A DNA stretch of 64,000 nucleotides from Trachythela sp. YZ-2020. Lineage: Eukaryota > Cnidaria > Anthozoa > Malacalcyonacea > Clavulariidae. Positions 23,007 to 34,586 of the stretch are shown in pieces. A program made the position numbers and the translations under genes. A model generated the notes under the pieces. It was not told the DNA's origin. It ran no database searches and was given only the letters and a program-made list of their open reading frames with translations. Where the stretch lies: NCBI GenBank assembly GCA_016169945.1, contig JADLSH010000393.1, positions 7,787,501 through 7,851,500 on the forward strand, written 5' to 3'. Numbering within the stretch: position 1 is the stretch's first letter; the number at the start of each line of letters is the position of its first letter.

Positions 23007-23435
23007 TTATGTCTCAGACTGAGTTCCATCACTGGCTTTCATTACTGCTGTGGTTACTGCTAGGCATGATTTTGGAATATTTGGAAAACCAATAGTTACA
23101 CGATTGTCTCGTAGGTAAATGGTTCCGTTCTCCACGTGTATTACCCCTTAAGTTTGCACCGCGCGAACATTTAAACCAGCGTTAGAAAGCAGTGTATACT
23201 GAAGACTGGTCAACGAATTCAATAGTTCTTGTTTGACCAAAACGTATCCATCAAAAGTTGGATTTTTCTTTCCAATGTGGTCCTTTGATAAGTGGTAATA
23301 CGTGTTCGTAAAGTCTTGGTTATACACAATATTGCCACTTGTATCACGACCCCGTATTCTCCTGTCAATGTGCTTTATTACGATGTTGTATGGCGGGGAC
23401 CGGTACTTATCGGCAAAATTTTGACCACATCCATA
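23007..23435 (-). pseudogene. C-terminal fragment of a MULE-type transposase protein
   Basis: A minus-strand frame without a start reads YGCGQNFADKY, then PPYNIVIKHIDRRIRG, TYYHLSKDHIGKK and a Leu-rich end, to TAA 23158-23160. It continues in the same frame to a second TAA at 23007-23009. The Cys-x-x-Gln...PY.IV...YFHL..C layout resembles the C-terminal domain of the SWIM/MULE proteins, such as the one ending at 50694, although the last Cys is replaced here. The frame is cut at 23436 by a foldback terminus. The assignment is by resemblance to this family's tail only and is tentative. Confidence 0.5.
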
Positions 23436-23436
23436 G

Positions 23437-23481
23437 GATCTGATCTAAAACTCCACACGAGTCAGAACACGAGTGAACACG
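23437..23481 (+). repeat. Second foldback left terminus, interrupted by a LINE
   Basis: GATCTGATCTAAAACTCCAC and about two 10-bp minisatellite units. The array breaks at the LINE tail and resumes at 35338, beyond the LINE and its nested insertion. Confidence 0.85.
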
Positions 23482-24488
23482 ATAGTGATAGTGATAGTGA
23501 TTTTAATAGATTCATAGTTTGCAGTTACAGAAAACTGTGCACTGAATTATCTACGAATATTTACAAGAAATAAATAGTCAAAATAGATTACCTATAAATT
23601 AGTTTAGTTTAAAAAGTTTGATGAAATTGTTTTCCTAAAATTCCGATGGGAATACATGAAGAATTTATATATACATTTAAAATTACCTAGATATATTACA
23701 TATTTGAACTGTTAGAAATGACAAAGGAGTTTTTAAAACGATCGGTTCTGGTTCTTGGCACTAAAAGTTTACGGCTTCTTCTTAGGGAATATTGGCACGA
23801 GTTCTCCTTTGGAATCAGGTTGTTTAATTTATGGTTAGTATCAGAGTAAGCTTGGAGGAATAGTTTTTTGCACGCTTCCGATCGGCGATCACTCAAGGTT
23901 TCTAGATTAGCTAATTTGAGACCTTCTTCGTATGAACTGCCGGGAAATATTCTTTTAATACATCGTTTTTGGACTCTTTCAATATCTAAATTTAAATATT
24001 GCGGTAAGGAGTTATGAAAAACAGGCGAGGCGTATTCCAGTAGCGGACGAATGCATGAACAATATATTTGAATAATTTCTTTTGCAGGAACACGAGCTCT
24101 CTTTAACTGTGTGATCAGATATAGCCGCTTACTGGCCTTGGATACGATGTTATCAACGTGCACTTTCCACTTGCAGTCACTGCTTATTGTAAGTCCAAGA
24201 ATTTTCGCGTGGTTTACGACCTCAATCTCATTGCCGTTGACTCGGATGGGGTTGAGGTGATTTGATTGGGTTTGCTTCCGCGAAAAATCAATTCTGAGCT
24301 CTTTACATTTATCCTCATTTAGTTCAGCCAAATTTGAGCGTGTCCATTCTTGAACTTCGTCAACAGGTTCCTGAATTGAGCTTGGCTTTCCTTTATGGAT
24401 GACTTCAGATAGAGTAGTGTCATCCACATATTTCCAAGGTTTTGTACGGGTTGTTGTTAGATCATTAATCATTAATATGTACAGCCAA
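23482..24488 (-). pseudogene. LINE reverse transcriptase, C-terminal half
   Basis: CR1/L2-type non-LTR retrotransposon ORF2. Reading down from 24488: WLYILMINDL, catalytic-type KYVDDTTL, then the thumb/C-terminal region HAKILGLTIS, RPLLEYASPVFH, IERVQKRCIKRIF and RTDRFKNSF, to the stop at 23696. The 3' UTR ends in a (TATCAC)n tail at 23482-23502 abutting the minisatellite. The matching N-terminal half is at 34587-35337. The two halves rejoin in frame at GPWLY, so the gene was split by the insertion of 24489-34586. Confidence 0.9.
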
Positions 24489-24885
24489 CACTGCAAAAAA
24501 AGTTCGCGTAAATTTACTCAAAAACTTGAGTAAAACAATGCGTCCACAGTGACACATACATTTGAGTAAATTTACTCATAGTTACTTGAGTAAATTTACT
24601 CAAAAACTGGAGTAAAGTGAATGCGTCCACAGTGACACACACATTTGAGTAAATTTACTCATAGGTACTTGAGTACATTTACTCATGAGTAAATTTACTC
24701 AAAAACTTGAGTAAAGTGAATGCGTTCACAGTGACACATACATTTGAGTAAATTTACTCATAGGTATTTGAGTAAATTTACTCAAAATCTGAGTACACGA
24801 CTTTGAGTAAAAATACTCAGGCTGTGAGTAAATAAGCGATCAGTTTTACGCAACCGTGAGTAAACTTATCCACACTCCGAGTATT
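24489..24885 (+). repeat. Left subterminal repeat array of the CACTA-like element
   Basis: Three ~90-bp units, each with ATGCGTCCACAGTGACACA-like sequence followed by TTGAGTAAATTTACTCATAG, embedded in dense GAGTAAA/TTTACTC words. Such arrays bind transposase in CACTA elements. Confidence 0.85.
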
Positions 24886-25063
24886 CCGTTTGTTAGGAAC
24901 CATTCAATTCATGCATCCGTGAAACAATTGATATAGAAAGTGATGTATTCGCCTTGCAATTACCTTAGAAATAGTTACAGTGTAAAACTACACAACGTGC
25001 AATTTTATATTATATAAAAATACTTAGGGCATGCATGCAGTATATATATTAATGTTATAGTGT

Positions 25064-28000
25064 TTATAATTGTTCGTCGATACAATCAGTTGTTGAAGCG
25101 GACTTTTCCGCAGCACGTGATCTATCTGGGAAAGTATGTGCCATGGAATTGACAAACGATACCACTGACGTCGGTAACTTGTTCGAGTCAGCGATTTGCA
25201 ACACACACTTTTGCAAATACTGAAGAACGTTGTTTACTGTAGCCGGGTACTGATACATGAAAACATAAAATGTGGCTAGAAGGGCAAGAGTTCCTTTTAC
25301 CATTCCCCCAAGAAAAGCAAACAGGACTTGACCGTCTGCCACGATGTATGAACGCTCTGATGCATTCAAAGTTCCTCGGATGACGATTAGAGGAAATGGT
25401 GATTCTTGTAACTTCGTCAGTACTTCCTCAATATCCTCATCTTCCTATATAATGAAAAACACATATAACGATTTTGCCAGTGGGAAAAAATGTATAATAT
25501 TGATACGACGTATAGGTTGGTTCAGCGTCGGTAGGGTCGGTTGCCTGCAAACAGGTTGATTAATGATATTAAACATAACACAATCAATACCGTCAAGAGA
25601 GAAATTTGGAAGAAAGAGAAAGGATGAAGGGCACCCTCCACACCCATGGTCTTAATGAGCGACTCTTTTTCTCCTAGCTCATGATATGTACCCTTCATCC
25701 TTTCTGTTTCTTCCAAATTTCTCTCTTAACGGTATTGATTGTGTTATATATATGTTTGAATATCATTGATCATTCAACCTGTTTGCAGGCAACCGACCAC
25801 TACGCCTGTGCGCAGGTTGTATATGATCATGTAGGCTGTTTTCAATTTATTTTCAGGTTATTTTATAGATCAGTGGTTTGTTTTGACAACACCGCTGTGA
25901 TTGGTTAATTTCTCTTTTTTGTGACTGCTTTGTAGCGTTTGCGTCTACTATTTTCTGACGAAGGGCCTTTGCTCGAAACGTCCAAATACTTTCTTCTCGT
26001 TACAGGCTGTCGTAATTACACCCAAGATTGCTGTTTGTAATATTGATATATGAGTCAACAGAAAACTTACGTCAATAAACCGTACAAAGTCTTGAGGGTT
26101 GGCTTTGTTGACCTTTTGCGGCAGAAGAAACGGCAACAGGGCCAATGCGACTTCGGTCCGTTCACCTGTAAAATGAAAAATTATATATAAGAAATACATT
26201 AATAACATTATATCAAGACAATTATATACAATATTTTAGGATATAGTGTGTGTAGATTCTCGACAGCCTGTAATGAGAGGAAAATACATCAACGTTTCGA
26301 GCAAAGGCCCTTCGTCAAAGATTAGTAGGGAAATAAATTAAATATACAATATTTAATTTGCCGTTGTCTGTTAATTCATGCATGCAGTTATATACATATA
26401 CTGTATAGATGTACATGCATGCTGCAGGTGACATGCATGCACTGATGTATTCTTATACCGCTTGCTGTGACGCTGGACATGAAGACAACGGCAAAATAAC
26501 ATCTATCATAAAATCTATATCTTTGCAATATATACATACATACATGCATGCACTTACTTAAAGAAGGTTGCATATCTTCCTCTTCTCCATCTTCTGGATC
26601 TAACAAAGCAAGATACGACTTGATTTGTTCTTTAAATTTGTTTTTTGTTTTTGCCATGCCTATAAGGGCGTCTGCTACTTGTCCAAGATTCTGTTCGAAG
26701 GATTCTTCCACGCCTGATGCCAGCATTAGAATTCTTTCGAACTCGGCAATAATCTGCAATTGAAACATAAACCGAAATAAATACCGAGGAATATATACAA
26801 TAATAATTTATATATATAAGAATATTTATTTAAGGAAATTTTGATAGATCTGAGGAATTTTTACTATATGAATCTAAGGAATACCCATGCAGATGAGGCA
26901 TGACTCTTGAGAAATTCGAATAAAAACTTGACGCACAACACAACTTCTACTTTTGTGAAGATCTTCATTCAATTTTCCAGAGTTATGGCCATTGAACTAT
27001 GGCAACTATATATATATATATATATATACAAACTGAAACGTTAACTCTAACGTTAACTGGTTTTCTGAGTATTCAGTTGAAATACTTAACACCAAACGTT
27101 GTTAAAATGAAATATTGCTAAAAAAATCCAGCAAAAATAACACGTGTTTTTATATTTTTAAACTATTTTTCATCCGCTTGCCAATCGAGGTGAGCCTGCG
27201 ATGGCCACGCGAGTGATTTCCGAAGTTAACGCGAAGGCAGATCACCCGTGCGCCCATCGCAGGCTCTCCTTGATTGGCAAGCGGGTGAAAATAGTTTAAA
27301 AAAATAAAAAACTCGTGAAATTAATGTTATTTTTGCTGGATTATTTTGCCATATTTCATTTTAACGTGCTCCCTTGATCCAGGACGAGATTTTCGCTTTG
27401 ACGATGGCTTGTATGCCATTACGTATGAACACCCATGGACAAAGTTATCACACATTTTGCTTTGTGAGACAAGACTTGCTAAAGAGCTTTAAGAGGTATA
27501 CATGTACTGTACACTAGTAGTTGTAGTCTTGTTTAGTTGTTAAATAATATTAAGTTATAATCAATAATTTTAGTCAAGCCGCCGGGAAATGGCGGGGAAA
27601 ATAACTTTAAATTTACATTTTAATACTCATACTGGTTTGTTGTTTCCTTGGAGGCGGCGAATAAGTTTGCTTTTGCTACCTCACTAAGCTTGCCATTTTG
27701 AAAACATTGAAATTGTTAACACTTTATAAGAAGCCAGAACATGTGGTGAAATTTCACATATTGTTCCAGAGTCGAGAACAATGGATAATGGTTATCAGGC
27801 CCTAAAGTCCAAGTTCCTTGCCACTTCCTGGGATTGGTAATTTTATATGCACAATATATATTTTACCTCTGAGTGAGAAAATAGCCTTGGGTATTCCATT
27901 TTCATGTCAGCTATACTTTTCTTCTCGTTGATCATTCTCCTACGGTCCGGGTAGGTTAAGGCCATCCTTTTCGCTATTTTCTCTTTGTCTGGATTCCTTT

Positions 28001-31000
28001 TCTTCCACTCACTCTTTAGCCATTCTTTATGCACCTTCATCGATGCATCATCCTCCCCCTCTGGAAAGGCAGGTTCCCAATTTATGCCTCCTCTCCTCAG
28101 CGCTTTTGCAACCTTTGGTCCCACAGATGTTGCCTTTCGTTTTTTTTGCTGAATGACTTCCCGATTCAATGGTGACTGCCTTCGCTCATTCCGAAACTTC
28201 TCATATATCTGCGCATACCAAGAGCCCTAGGGAAAATGTAACAATACAATTAACTACCAAGAATATTCAGGTCTTGCAGTCACACAGTAATATGACGTCA
28301 TGCTAAATATACATCATTTTACTGATTTTAGGTGGCAAAAAAAATGGCGGGCACTTCAAGCAGAAGCGAAAACAATGCCTGTCTGAATGCAACCGACTGC
28401 TGTGCAGTTGTGAACCATTATCGGAATAAACTATCTGCTTTGATAACTATTCACATTTCAAAAGCACCAAGCCAACACTGAAGTAACAGCAGTATTGCTT
28501 TGACGCCATGTTTGTTTTTGCTTTATATTTCAATTTTTAAATTTGTCACCCAAAATAATGTATAAAATGATGTATATTTAGCATGACGTCATATTCCTAT
28601 GTGACTGCAAGACCTGAATAGCAACCACATTAGGAAATTATGCCAAAGCAACTCTTTCTGCTGAAAGCAGTAAGATAAACATGAAGTAAAATCCACAAGT
28701 GCAAAAGCATGCGACCCAAAAGAGGTGCCGGCGAAAGGCGGCCAGAGGCCACCTTGCACAGCAACACTATGTGCATTAGCATAAATGTATATACTACATG
28801 CCTTGAATCCTGGCTTCACAGTCCTCAACAACTGGCGGCTCTTTTGCAAGTGCCACCAGGAAGAGATAAAGGCAAAAGGCGGCGTTAACCACCTTGCACT
28901 GAAGCTGTTAAACAGCACTGCTAGTACAGGGTCAAAGCATAATTAATAACAATGCTACCTATTACACTGAAATTAAGCATGATCATCTGGTGGATCAAAA
29001 GTTTTCATGCATGCAATGTTATTTTATATAAATTTATGCATATCCCTTTGTCGGTCGGCTTGCAAAAGCATGCGACCCAAAAGAGGTGCCGGCGAAAGGC
29101 GGCCAGAGGCCACCTTGCACAGCAACACTATGTGCATTAGCATAAATGTATATACTACATGCCTTGAATCCTGGCTTCACAGTCCTCAACAACTGGCGGC
29201 TCTTTTGCAAGTGCCACCAGGAAGAGATAAAGGCAAAAGGCGGCGTTAACCACCTTGCACTGAAGCTGTTAAACAGCACTGCTAGTACAGGGTCAAAGCA
29301 TAATTAATAACAATGCTACCTATTACACTGAAATTAAGCATGATCATCTGGTGGATCAAAAGTTTTCATGCATGCAATGTTATTTTATATAAATTTATGC
29401 ATATCCCTTTGTCGGGTGGCTTGCAAAGCATGCGACCCAAAAGAGGTGCCGGCGAAAGGCGGCCAGAGGCCACCTTGCACAGCAACACTATGTGCATTAG
29501 CATAAATGTATATACTACATGCCTTGAATCCTGGCTTCACAGTTCGACAACTGGCGGCTCTTTGCAAGTGCCACCAGGAAGAGATAAAGGCAAAAGGCAG
29601 CGTTAACCACCTTGCACTGAAGCTGTTAAACAGCACTGCTAGTACAGGGTCAAAGCATAATTAATAACAATGCTACCTATTACACTGAAATTAAGCATGA
29701 TCATCTGGTGGATCAAAAGTTTTCATGCATGCAATGTTATTTTATATAAATTTATGCATATCCTTTGTCGGGCGGCTTGCAAAAGCATGCGACCCAAAAG
29801 AGGTGCCGGCGAAAGGCGGCCAGAGGCCACCTTGCACAGCAACACTATGTGCATTAGCATAAATGTATATACTACATGCCTTGAATCCTGGCTTCACAGT
29901 CTCAACAACTGGCGGCTCTTTTGCAAGTGCCACCAGGAAGAGATGAAGGCAAAAGGCGGCGTTAACCACCTTGCACTGAAGCTGTTAAACAGCACTGCTA
30001 GTACAGGGTCAAAGCATAATTAATAACAATGCTACCTATTACACTGAAATTAAGCGCATGATTATCTGGTGGATCAAACGTTTTCATGCAATGTTATTTT
30101 ATATAAACTTATGTGTATCCTCTTTGGCATTAACCACCTTGCGTAAAGCTGCTAAACATCACTGTTAGTACATGGTCAAGTCATATTCTCATAAAAATGT
30201 TACTTATGGCACTTGGCTTCAGACATGGTGCTTAAGGGTGGTGTCCTATTTAACATTCAACCTTTTTGCAGGCTAAGCATGTTTATGATTTCATATAACA
30301 AACAAGGAAACTCACTGGCAGGAGTACAAAGCAGTGCCAATTTTGGGCAGTGCGATTGTATGCTATTTTATCTACTGATTAACCAATATTGGAAAGTTAA
30401 TTTGTCTAATTCATGGGCATAAGAAGCAAGTTGAGGACACAAGCTTTCAGGCAAAATTTGTGACCTCATTTCTATAGTGATTCAGGGTATGCACCTCCAG
30501 GGAATTTTGAAATATACAACCCAAGATTTCAGTAATATGAGCAAATTCTTTAAGCTAATTTTGAGGCTGTCAAATTAACAATTTACATATAAAGAGCACT
30601 TTTTTACCATTTGACAATGTAGTAAACTAACCTGACTCCAGTTTCCTCAATTTCGTCACTGCCATTACTTTCTTTCCTTCTCTTCTCAGTACTGGCTGAT
30701 GAACCTTCATTTTGCGCTTTAGACGCCTTCTGGTCTTCTAGCACTTTCAAAAATTTCATCCGATCGCCTATTGTTGGAATCAGTTGTTCAAGGGCCCTCT
30801 CGGTAAGGTACATCAAAGCTTGTCCATCGATTTTGTTTTCTAAGTTTGTAAGTAAAAAAATATATGGCTAAGTTCATTGTAAAATTATCCATTGTGGTAA
30901 AGTAATTGTATTTTATTTAAACAAACCAGAAGAGCAATACACAGTTAGAGTCATCATCTGGTTATGAAAAATGATTCTCACTTCCCACAGTACTCAAACG

Positions 31001-32316
31001 AGTCTGGGTTGGTCGAGGGTCGAGGGTCGCACGTCGAGGTCGAGGGTAGGAGGTCGAGGGTGGCAGGTCGAGGGTCGTAAATTCGCTGAAAAGCTTGTAA
31101 GCTTTTATATATTCGCTTTACAAATTTCCAATTGAACTTTTACAAAACCTGGCAAAGTGGACGTTCAGACCGCCCACAGCGAAAGCAATTAGAATTTCAG
31201 TACTAACCGATCTTTTCAAATTTTATAAGGGTTTATTAGTCGCGTATTGTTGTAAAACGAGGGAGAATTTGAATGAAGGGCGCAATTAGCCTCCGGCTAT
31301 GTTGCGTATGAAAACGACACGGAACACGCTGTTGGACATGCAGTGTAAAATTACTGTTTAAGAATCATGAAAAAACATCAGAAAAAGAATTAAGGATTTG
31401 TAACGCATAGTATAGTGCATTCACGCACAGAACTTCCCTACATTTCATTTCATCTCACAAATACGTGCAACAAAAATAGGCGGCATAATATACTATTCAG
31501 TTTTTGACGAAGTATTTTTCCACATGCTGTGACTGAAGACATTCGATGCGCGCGGCAGAGTCTAGGTTTTGGCAAGGTGTTCACGCACGTCAATGAACTG
31601 ATGAATGTTTAATAAAATTTGGTGCTGTCTCTGTCTTTTTAACTGTCCTTCAACCGTGAAGACCAAAGTCGTTACGTTTCGCATAAACCATTTTATCTTA
31701 CTATCGCAATACCCTTGCATATATTCTGGCGTCAAAGAAATAAAGATGAAAGAAAGCACTGCGCGCCCTTTATAATATTTGTCGGCCGGATGCTGTGCAT
31801 CTCACCTAAAAATATTCGCTTTTGCTTCGGAATACGCGAACTGGTTAGTTATATTTATTACAGTCAAGTCATAAACAACAAACGGTGAGTTTGTAATACG
31901 CGATATATTATATAACCGTCTGTAATGAAAACTGCATTTATCTGGTCTATGCAGTTGGTGCCATGCGGCATGACGCCGAACAAAACTCAAACACAATGGC
32001 CGAATGATTGGCGAAATGTTAACTCGGAACCTACTCAGTTTAAAACGGTTCGTCGACATGCTATTTACTATATAGACACGATTTAACATATAATACATTG
32101 AATACTGATACATCGTTCATCCCATTTACCCAGATCAATAGACAAGTCTGAGAAGAACACATGTGAGCTTAGATAATCATGTTAATACTCGAGCGTCGAC
32201 TCGCGCGTTACAATCAAATTGGAATTATGTATATATTTACCTTCAAATTTCTCGCAATAATCTTCAAAACCAAGTTGGACCAACCACTCTTTTACTCCGT
32301 CGACTGATCTTTCCAT
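25064..32316 (-). CDS. SAM-domain protein, SAMD3-like, multi-exon
   Basis: Six exons were inferred from GT-AG signals: 32241-32316 (ATG, MERSVDGVKEWLVQLG), 30632-30839, 27867-28226, 26558-26753, 26071-26165 and 25064-25444 (stop TAA 25064-25066). Exons 1-2 join in frame to make a SAM domain (VKEWLVQLGF..YCEKFE, KIDGQALMYLTERALEQL). SAM domains mediate protein oligomerisation. Exons 3-6 match the conserved body of SAMD3-like proteins: GSWYAQIYEKF, PEGEDDASMKVHKEW, TYPDRRRMI, EYPRLF, EFERI and a C-terminal YIVADGQVLFAFLGGM..TFYVFMYQYP. All junctions are phase-consistent except exon 2 to 3 (phase 2 meets phase 0). One exon is therefore missing or unseen there, where a 360-bp tandem array fills the intron. 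About 437 codons are accounted for. The gene lies wholly inside the CACTA-like element. It may be that element's own cargo gene; whether it is expressed is unknown. Confidence 0.8.
25535..25798. repeat. Foldback MITE in the last SAMD3-like intron
   Basis: Arms start GGTCGGTTGCCTGCAAACAGG and end in its complement. They match over ~100 bp with small indels around a ~60-base centre. It lies between exons 5 and 6. Confidence 0.85.
25957..26316. repeat. Inverted pair of a 56-bp repeat flanking exon 5
   Basis: 25957-26012 (GACGAAGGGCCTTTGCTCGA ... CAGGCTGTCG) is repeated in reverse complement at 26261-26316 with few differences. The two copies lie in the introns on either side of exon 5 (26071-26165) of the SAMD3-like gene. 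Confidence 0.85.
27101..27365. repeat. Foldback MITE
   Basis: Arms begin GTTAAAATGAAATATTGC / GCCATATTTCATTTTAAC and include TTGCCAATCGAGG..CCTTGATTGGCAAG around a GC-richer centre. Intronic to the SAMD3-like gene. Confidence 0.8.
28264..28620. mobile_element. TA-flanked MITE with CRE in both ends
   Basis: Element 28266-28618 with TA on both sides. Inverted ends TTCAGGTCTTGCAGTCACA extend ~50 bp and include ATGACGTCAT-like sequence. No coding. It fits a mariner-type MITE in the SAMD3-like intron. Confidence 0.85.
28699..30115 (+). repeat. Four tandem copies of a ~360-bp unit
   Basis: GCAAAAGCATGCGACCCAAA-type starts at 28701, 29062, 29423 and 29779 give periods of 361, 361 and 356 bp, nearly identical. 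A degenerate partial copy continues to about 30230. All frames across the array are repeat artefacts. It occupies the intron between SAMD3-like exons 2 and 3, where an exon seems to be missing. Confidence 0.95.
31010..31075 (+). repeat. GTCGAGGGT minisatellite
   Basis: Seven or so imperfect units of GTCGAGGGTnG in AT-rich intronic DNA. Confidence 0.8.
31076..32240. other. First intron of the SAMD3-like gene, remainder
   Basis: No additional exon, repeat or RNA gene could be supported between the minisatellite and the exon-1 donor (GTAAAT at 32240). Confidence 0.4.
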
Positions 32317-32480
32317 CTTTCTGACTTTTCTACGTTGGATAATGATGATTTTTGCAGTGGTTTGAGCGCGACAAACCACTGTCAACTACTCAAATATTTG
32401 CGCGTCGAACGCTGATTGGTGCAGCTCTATAACGTCATCAGTTTGTTTATCTCGAGCTGTGATTGGCCAAGTTGAAAAGC
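32317..32480 (-). promoter_or_regulatory. Putative promoter of the SAMD3-like gene
   Basis: Upstream of the exon-1 ATG, the minus strand carries two CCAATC boxes (complement of GATTGG at 32413-32418 and 32461-32466), with an ACGTCATC half-CRE between them. No TATA box is obvious. Placement is inferred from position only. Confidence 0.4.
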
Positions 32481-33431
32481 ATGAAATTTTATTTCATCGC
32501 CTGGTTAAATCAGTACTCAGTAGTTCATTTTTAAACCTCGGCAGTTCGCAAACTTTCGCTATGTAGAGGACTTTTAGTGACATTAAGACGAAAAATAAAT
32601 CTGAACAGTCCCCTAACACAGTGACATTTTTACTACCCTTGTGGCTTGTATGAAACTGGAACAAATATAAAAGCTATACAATATGTCATATGCATTTAAA
32701 TGCGATGCAGTGATAAAGATTTCTTATATTATGTGTGTATGATCAATTATTGAAACTTCGCTTGAGACGTTGGCGTTTCTTTCCTGAACCCGCCCGCGCT
32801 TTGTCACGCCAGCAACACTTCCTACTCTTCACTATTCAATCTTTTGTAAATTCAATGACAAAACATAAACTAAAAATAGTCTTTTGTGTCTCAATATCCC
32901 AGTTAAAAAAATGTTAGAGTTAAATATGTTTTACATAATATCTCACAATCCTTTGTTACTAAACCGACTGAAAATTGAATTTAAAACTGAAATCTCAGAA
33001 AACCTGAACTAAGCAATGGCTTGAAAGCCAGCAACAAAGGACTCTCTCATTTTCCTTAGGTTAATCGTAGTATATTTTAACTAATTATCTATCCAATGAC
33101 CAGGCAATTAACTGGCATATAGCCATATAGCCTTGTTGTTTTGTCAACTTGATAGCAATGACACTGTGTACCAACCATGTTGACTTCGATATTGACCTCG
33201 AAGTAGTCGGAATATCTCACATTTTTTTTATTCTATTTTATCTTGAATATCAAGTCACAAGTATGACAAGATGACGACAATCGGTTTATATTTTATCATT
33301 TAGTTTCTTAAATTGTCGCGTGGTTCTGTTTCCCCCTTTGGCTTTGACTTTGTGGCTTTGTCAGTGAATTTTTAATCCTTTGTCTTTGGGCTGTCACAAT
33401 GTCACACTCGGATTGAATTTCATTTTACTGC
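32481..33431. other. Gene-free stretch within the CACTA-like element
   Basis: No supported frame or structured repeat. It separates the SAMD3-like promoter region from a LINE fragment. Confidence 0.4.
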
Positions 33432-33988
33432 TCACACCACAATCACCTTTGTGGGCGATGGATTTAGTTCCCAAATGAAATCTTTATGGAAACGCTTAAA
33501 TGATGTTCGATTGCGCTTTTTGCGCTCAATATTCGGGGCGCACAACATGCAATGTTGATATAAAAACATAAACTTGCCAATGTGAAATGTATTTAACTTA
33601 AATATATCCAATATTTTGAGTTGTTTAAAAAGTGGATCAGAGTGTGCACGGTATTCGGAATTTGTAAGAATACGTACAGCTCGTTTTTGTAAAAGGAGAA
33701 TTCTATTGAGGTTGGTTACATAAGTGGAAGACCATACAATATTACAATAAGTAAGATAGGGATAAATAAGTGTGTAGTACAAGGATAATCTTGTTGCGGA
33801 TGACAGTAGATATCGTGATCGGTAAATAATTCCAACAGACTTGGCGATTTTATTGCAAATATAATTAATATGTTCCTTCCATGACAAATGTTCGTCTATA
33901 TATACTCCTAAAAATTTTATATATTGTTTTTGGGTGATCATTTGATTGTTATATTGGATAACTAGATTTAAATTAATATTAATATCAA
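33432..33988 (-). pseudogene. LINE reverse-transcriptase C-terminal fragment
   Basis: An open frame without a start reads into YIKFLGVYIDEHLSWKEHIN, then CNKIAKSVGIIYR, YPYLTYCNIVWSS and LLQKRAVRILTN, the post-catalytic region of CR1-like RTs. The frame is cut at 33988, where CACTA-like subterminal sequence begins. The stop is at 33432. It differs from the other LINEs in the window, so it is an independent insertion. Confidence 0.8.
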
Positions 33989-34586
33989 GTTACTCGTAAA
34001 TTCGTGTTATTTTACTCAGTGTGAGTATATTTACTCAGCTCGTCGAGTATATCGTCCCATTTACTCAAACCAATTTTACTCAAACACTTGAGTAATAAAC
34101 TTTACTCAAAATTTCGAGTAGAACTACTCGATATTTGCGTAAATGTACACAAGAATTGAGTAAAACTAACTTTACTCAAATATTTGAGTAATATTACTCG
34201 GCACTTGAGTAAAACGTTCTACTCAAACATTCACTTTACTCAGCACTTGAGTAAAACGTTTTACTCAAACATTCACTTTACTCAGCACTTGAGTAAAACG
34301 TCATAGCAAATGATCGGTTTACTCAGCAGTTGAGTAAAACATCAAGTTTACTCGTAAATTCGAGTTATTTTACTCAGTGTGAGTATATTTACTCAGCTCG
34401 TCGAGTATATCGTCCCATTTACTCAAACCAATTTTACTCAAACACTTGAGTAATACACTTTACTCAAAATTTCGAGTAGAACTACTCGATATTTGCGTAA
34501 ATGTACACAAGAATTGAGTAAAGCAAACGTTTTACTCAAATATTTGAGTAATTTTACTCAAATTCAAAAATACTTTTTTTGCAGTG
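33989..34586 (+). repeat. Right subterminal repeat array of the CACTA-like element
   Basis: A ~195-bp block starting TTACTCGTAAATTCG occurs twice (about 33989-34180 and 34348-34540). Between and after lie further TTTACTCA/GAGTAAA words, ending at the inverted terminus. Confidence 0.85.

Noticed and set aside
25953..25985. CTGACGAAGGGCCTTTGCTC followed by GAAAC, resembling a hammerhead ribozyme core
   Set aside because: Stem II can pair (GGGC/GCTC), but there is an extra A after CTGACGA and no convincing stems I and III. The reverse-strand copy reads TTGACGA, losing the CUGA box.
28589..30023. Repeated ~80-117-codon frames on both strands
   Set aside because: Identical frames recur with the 360-bp tandem unit; no splice or coding bias.
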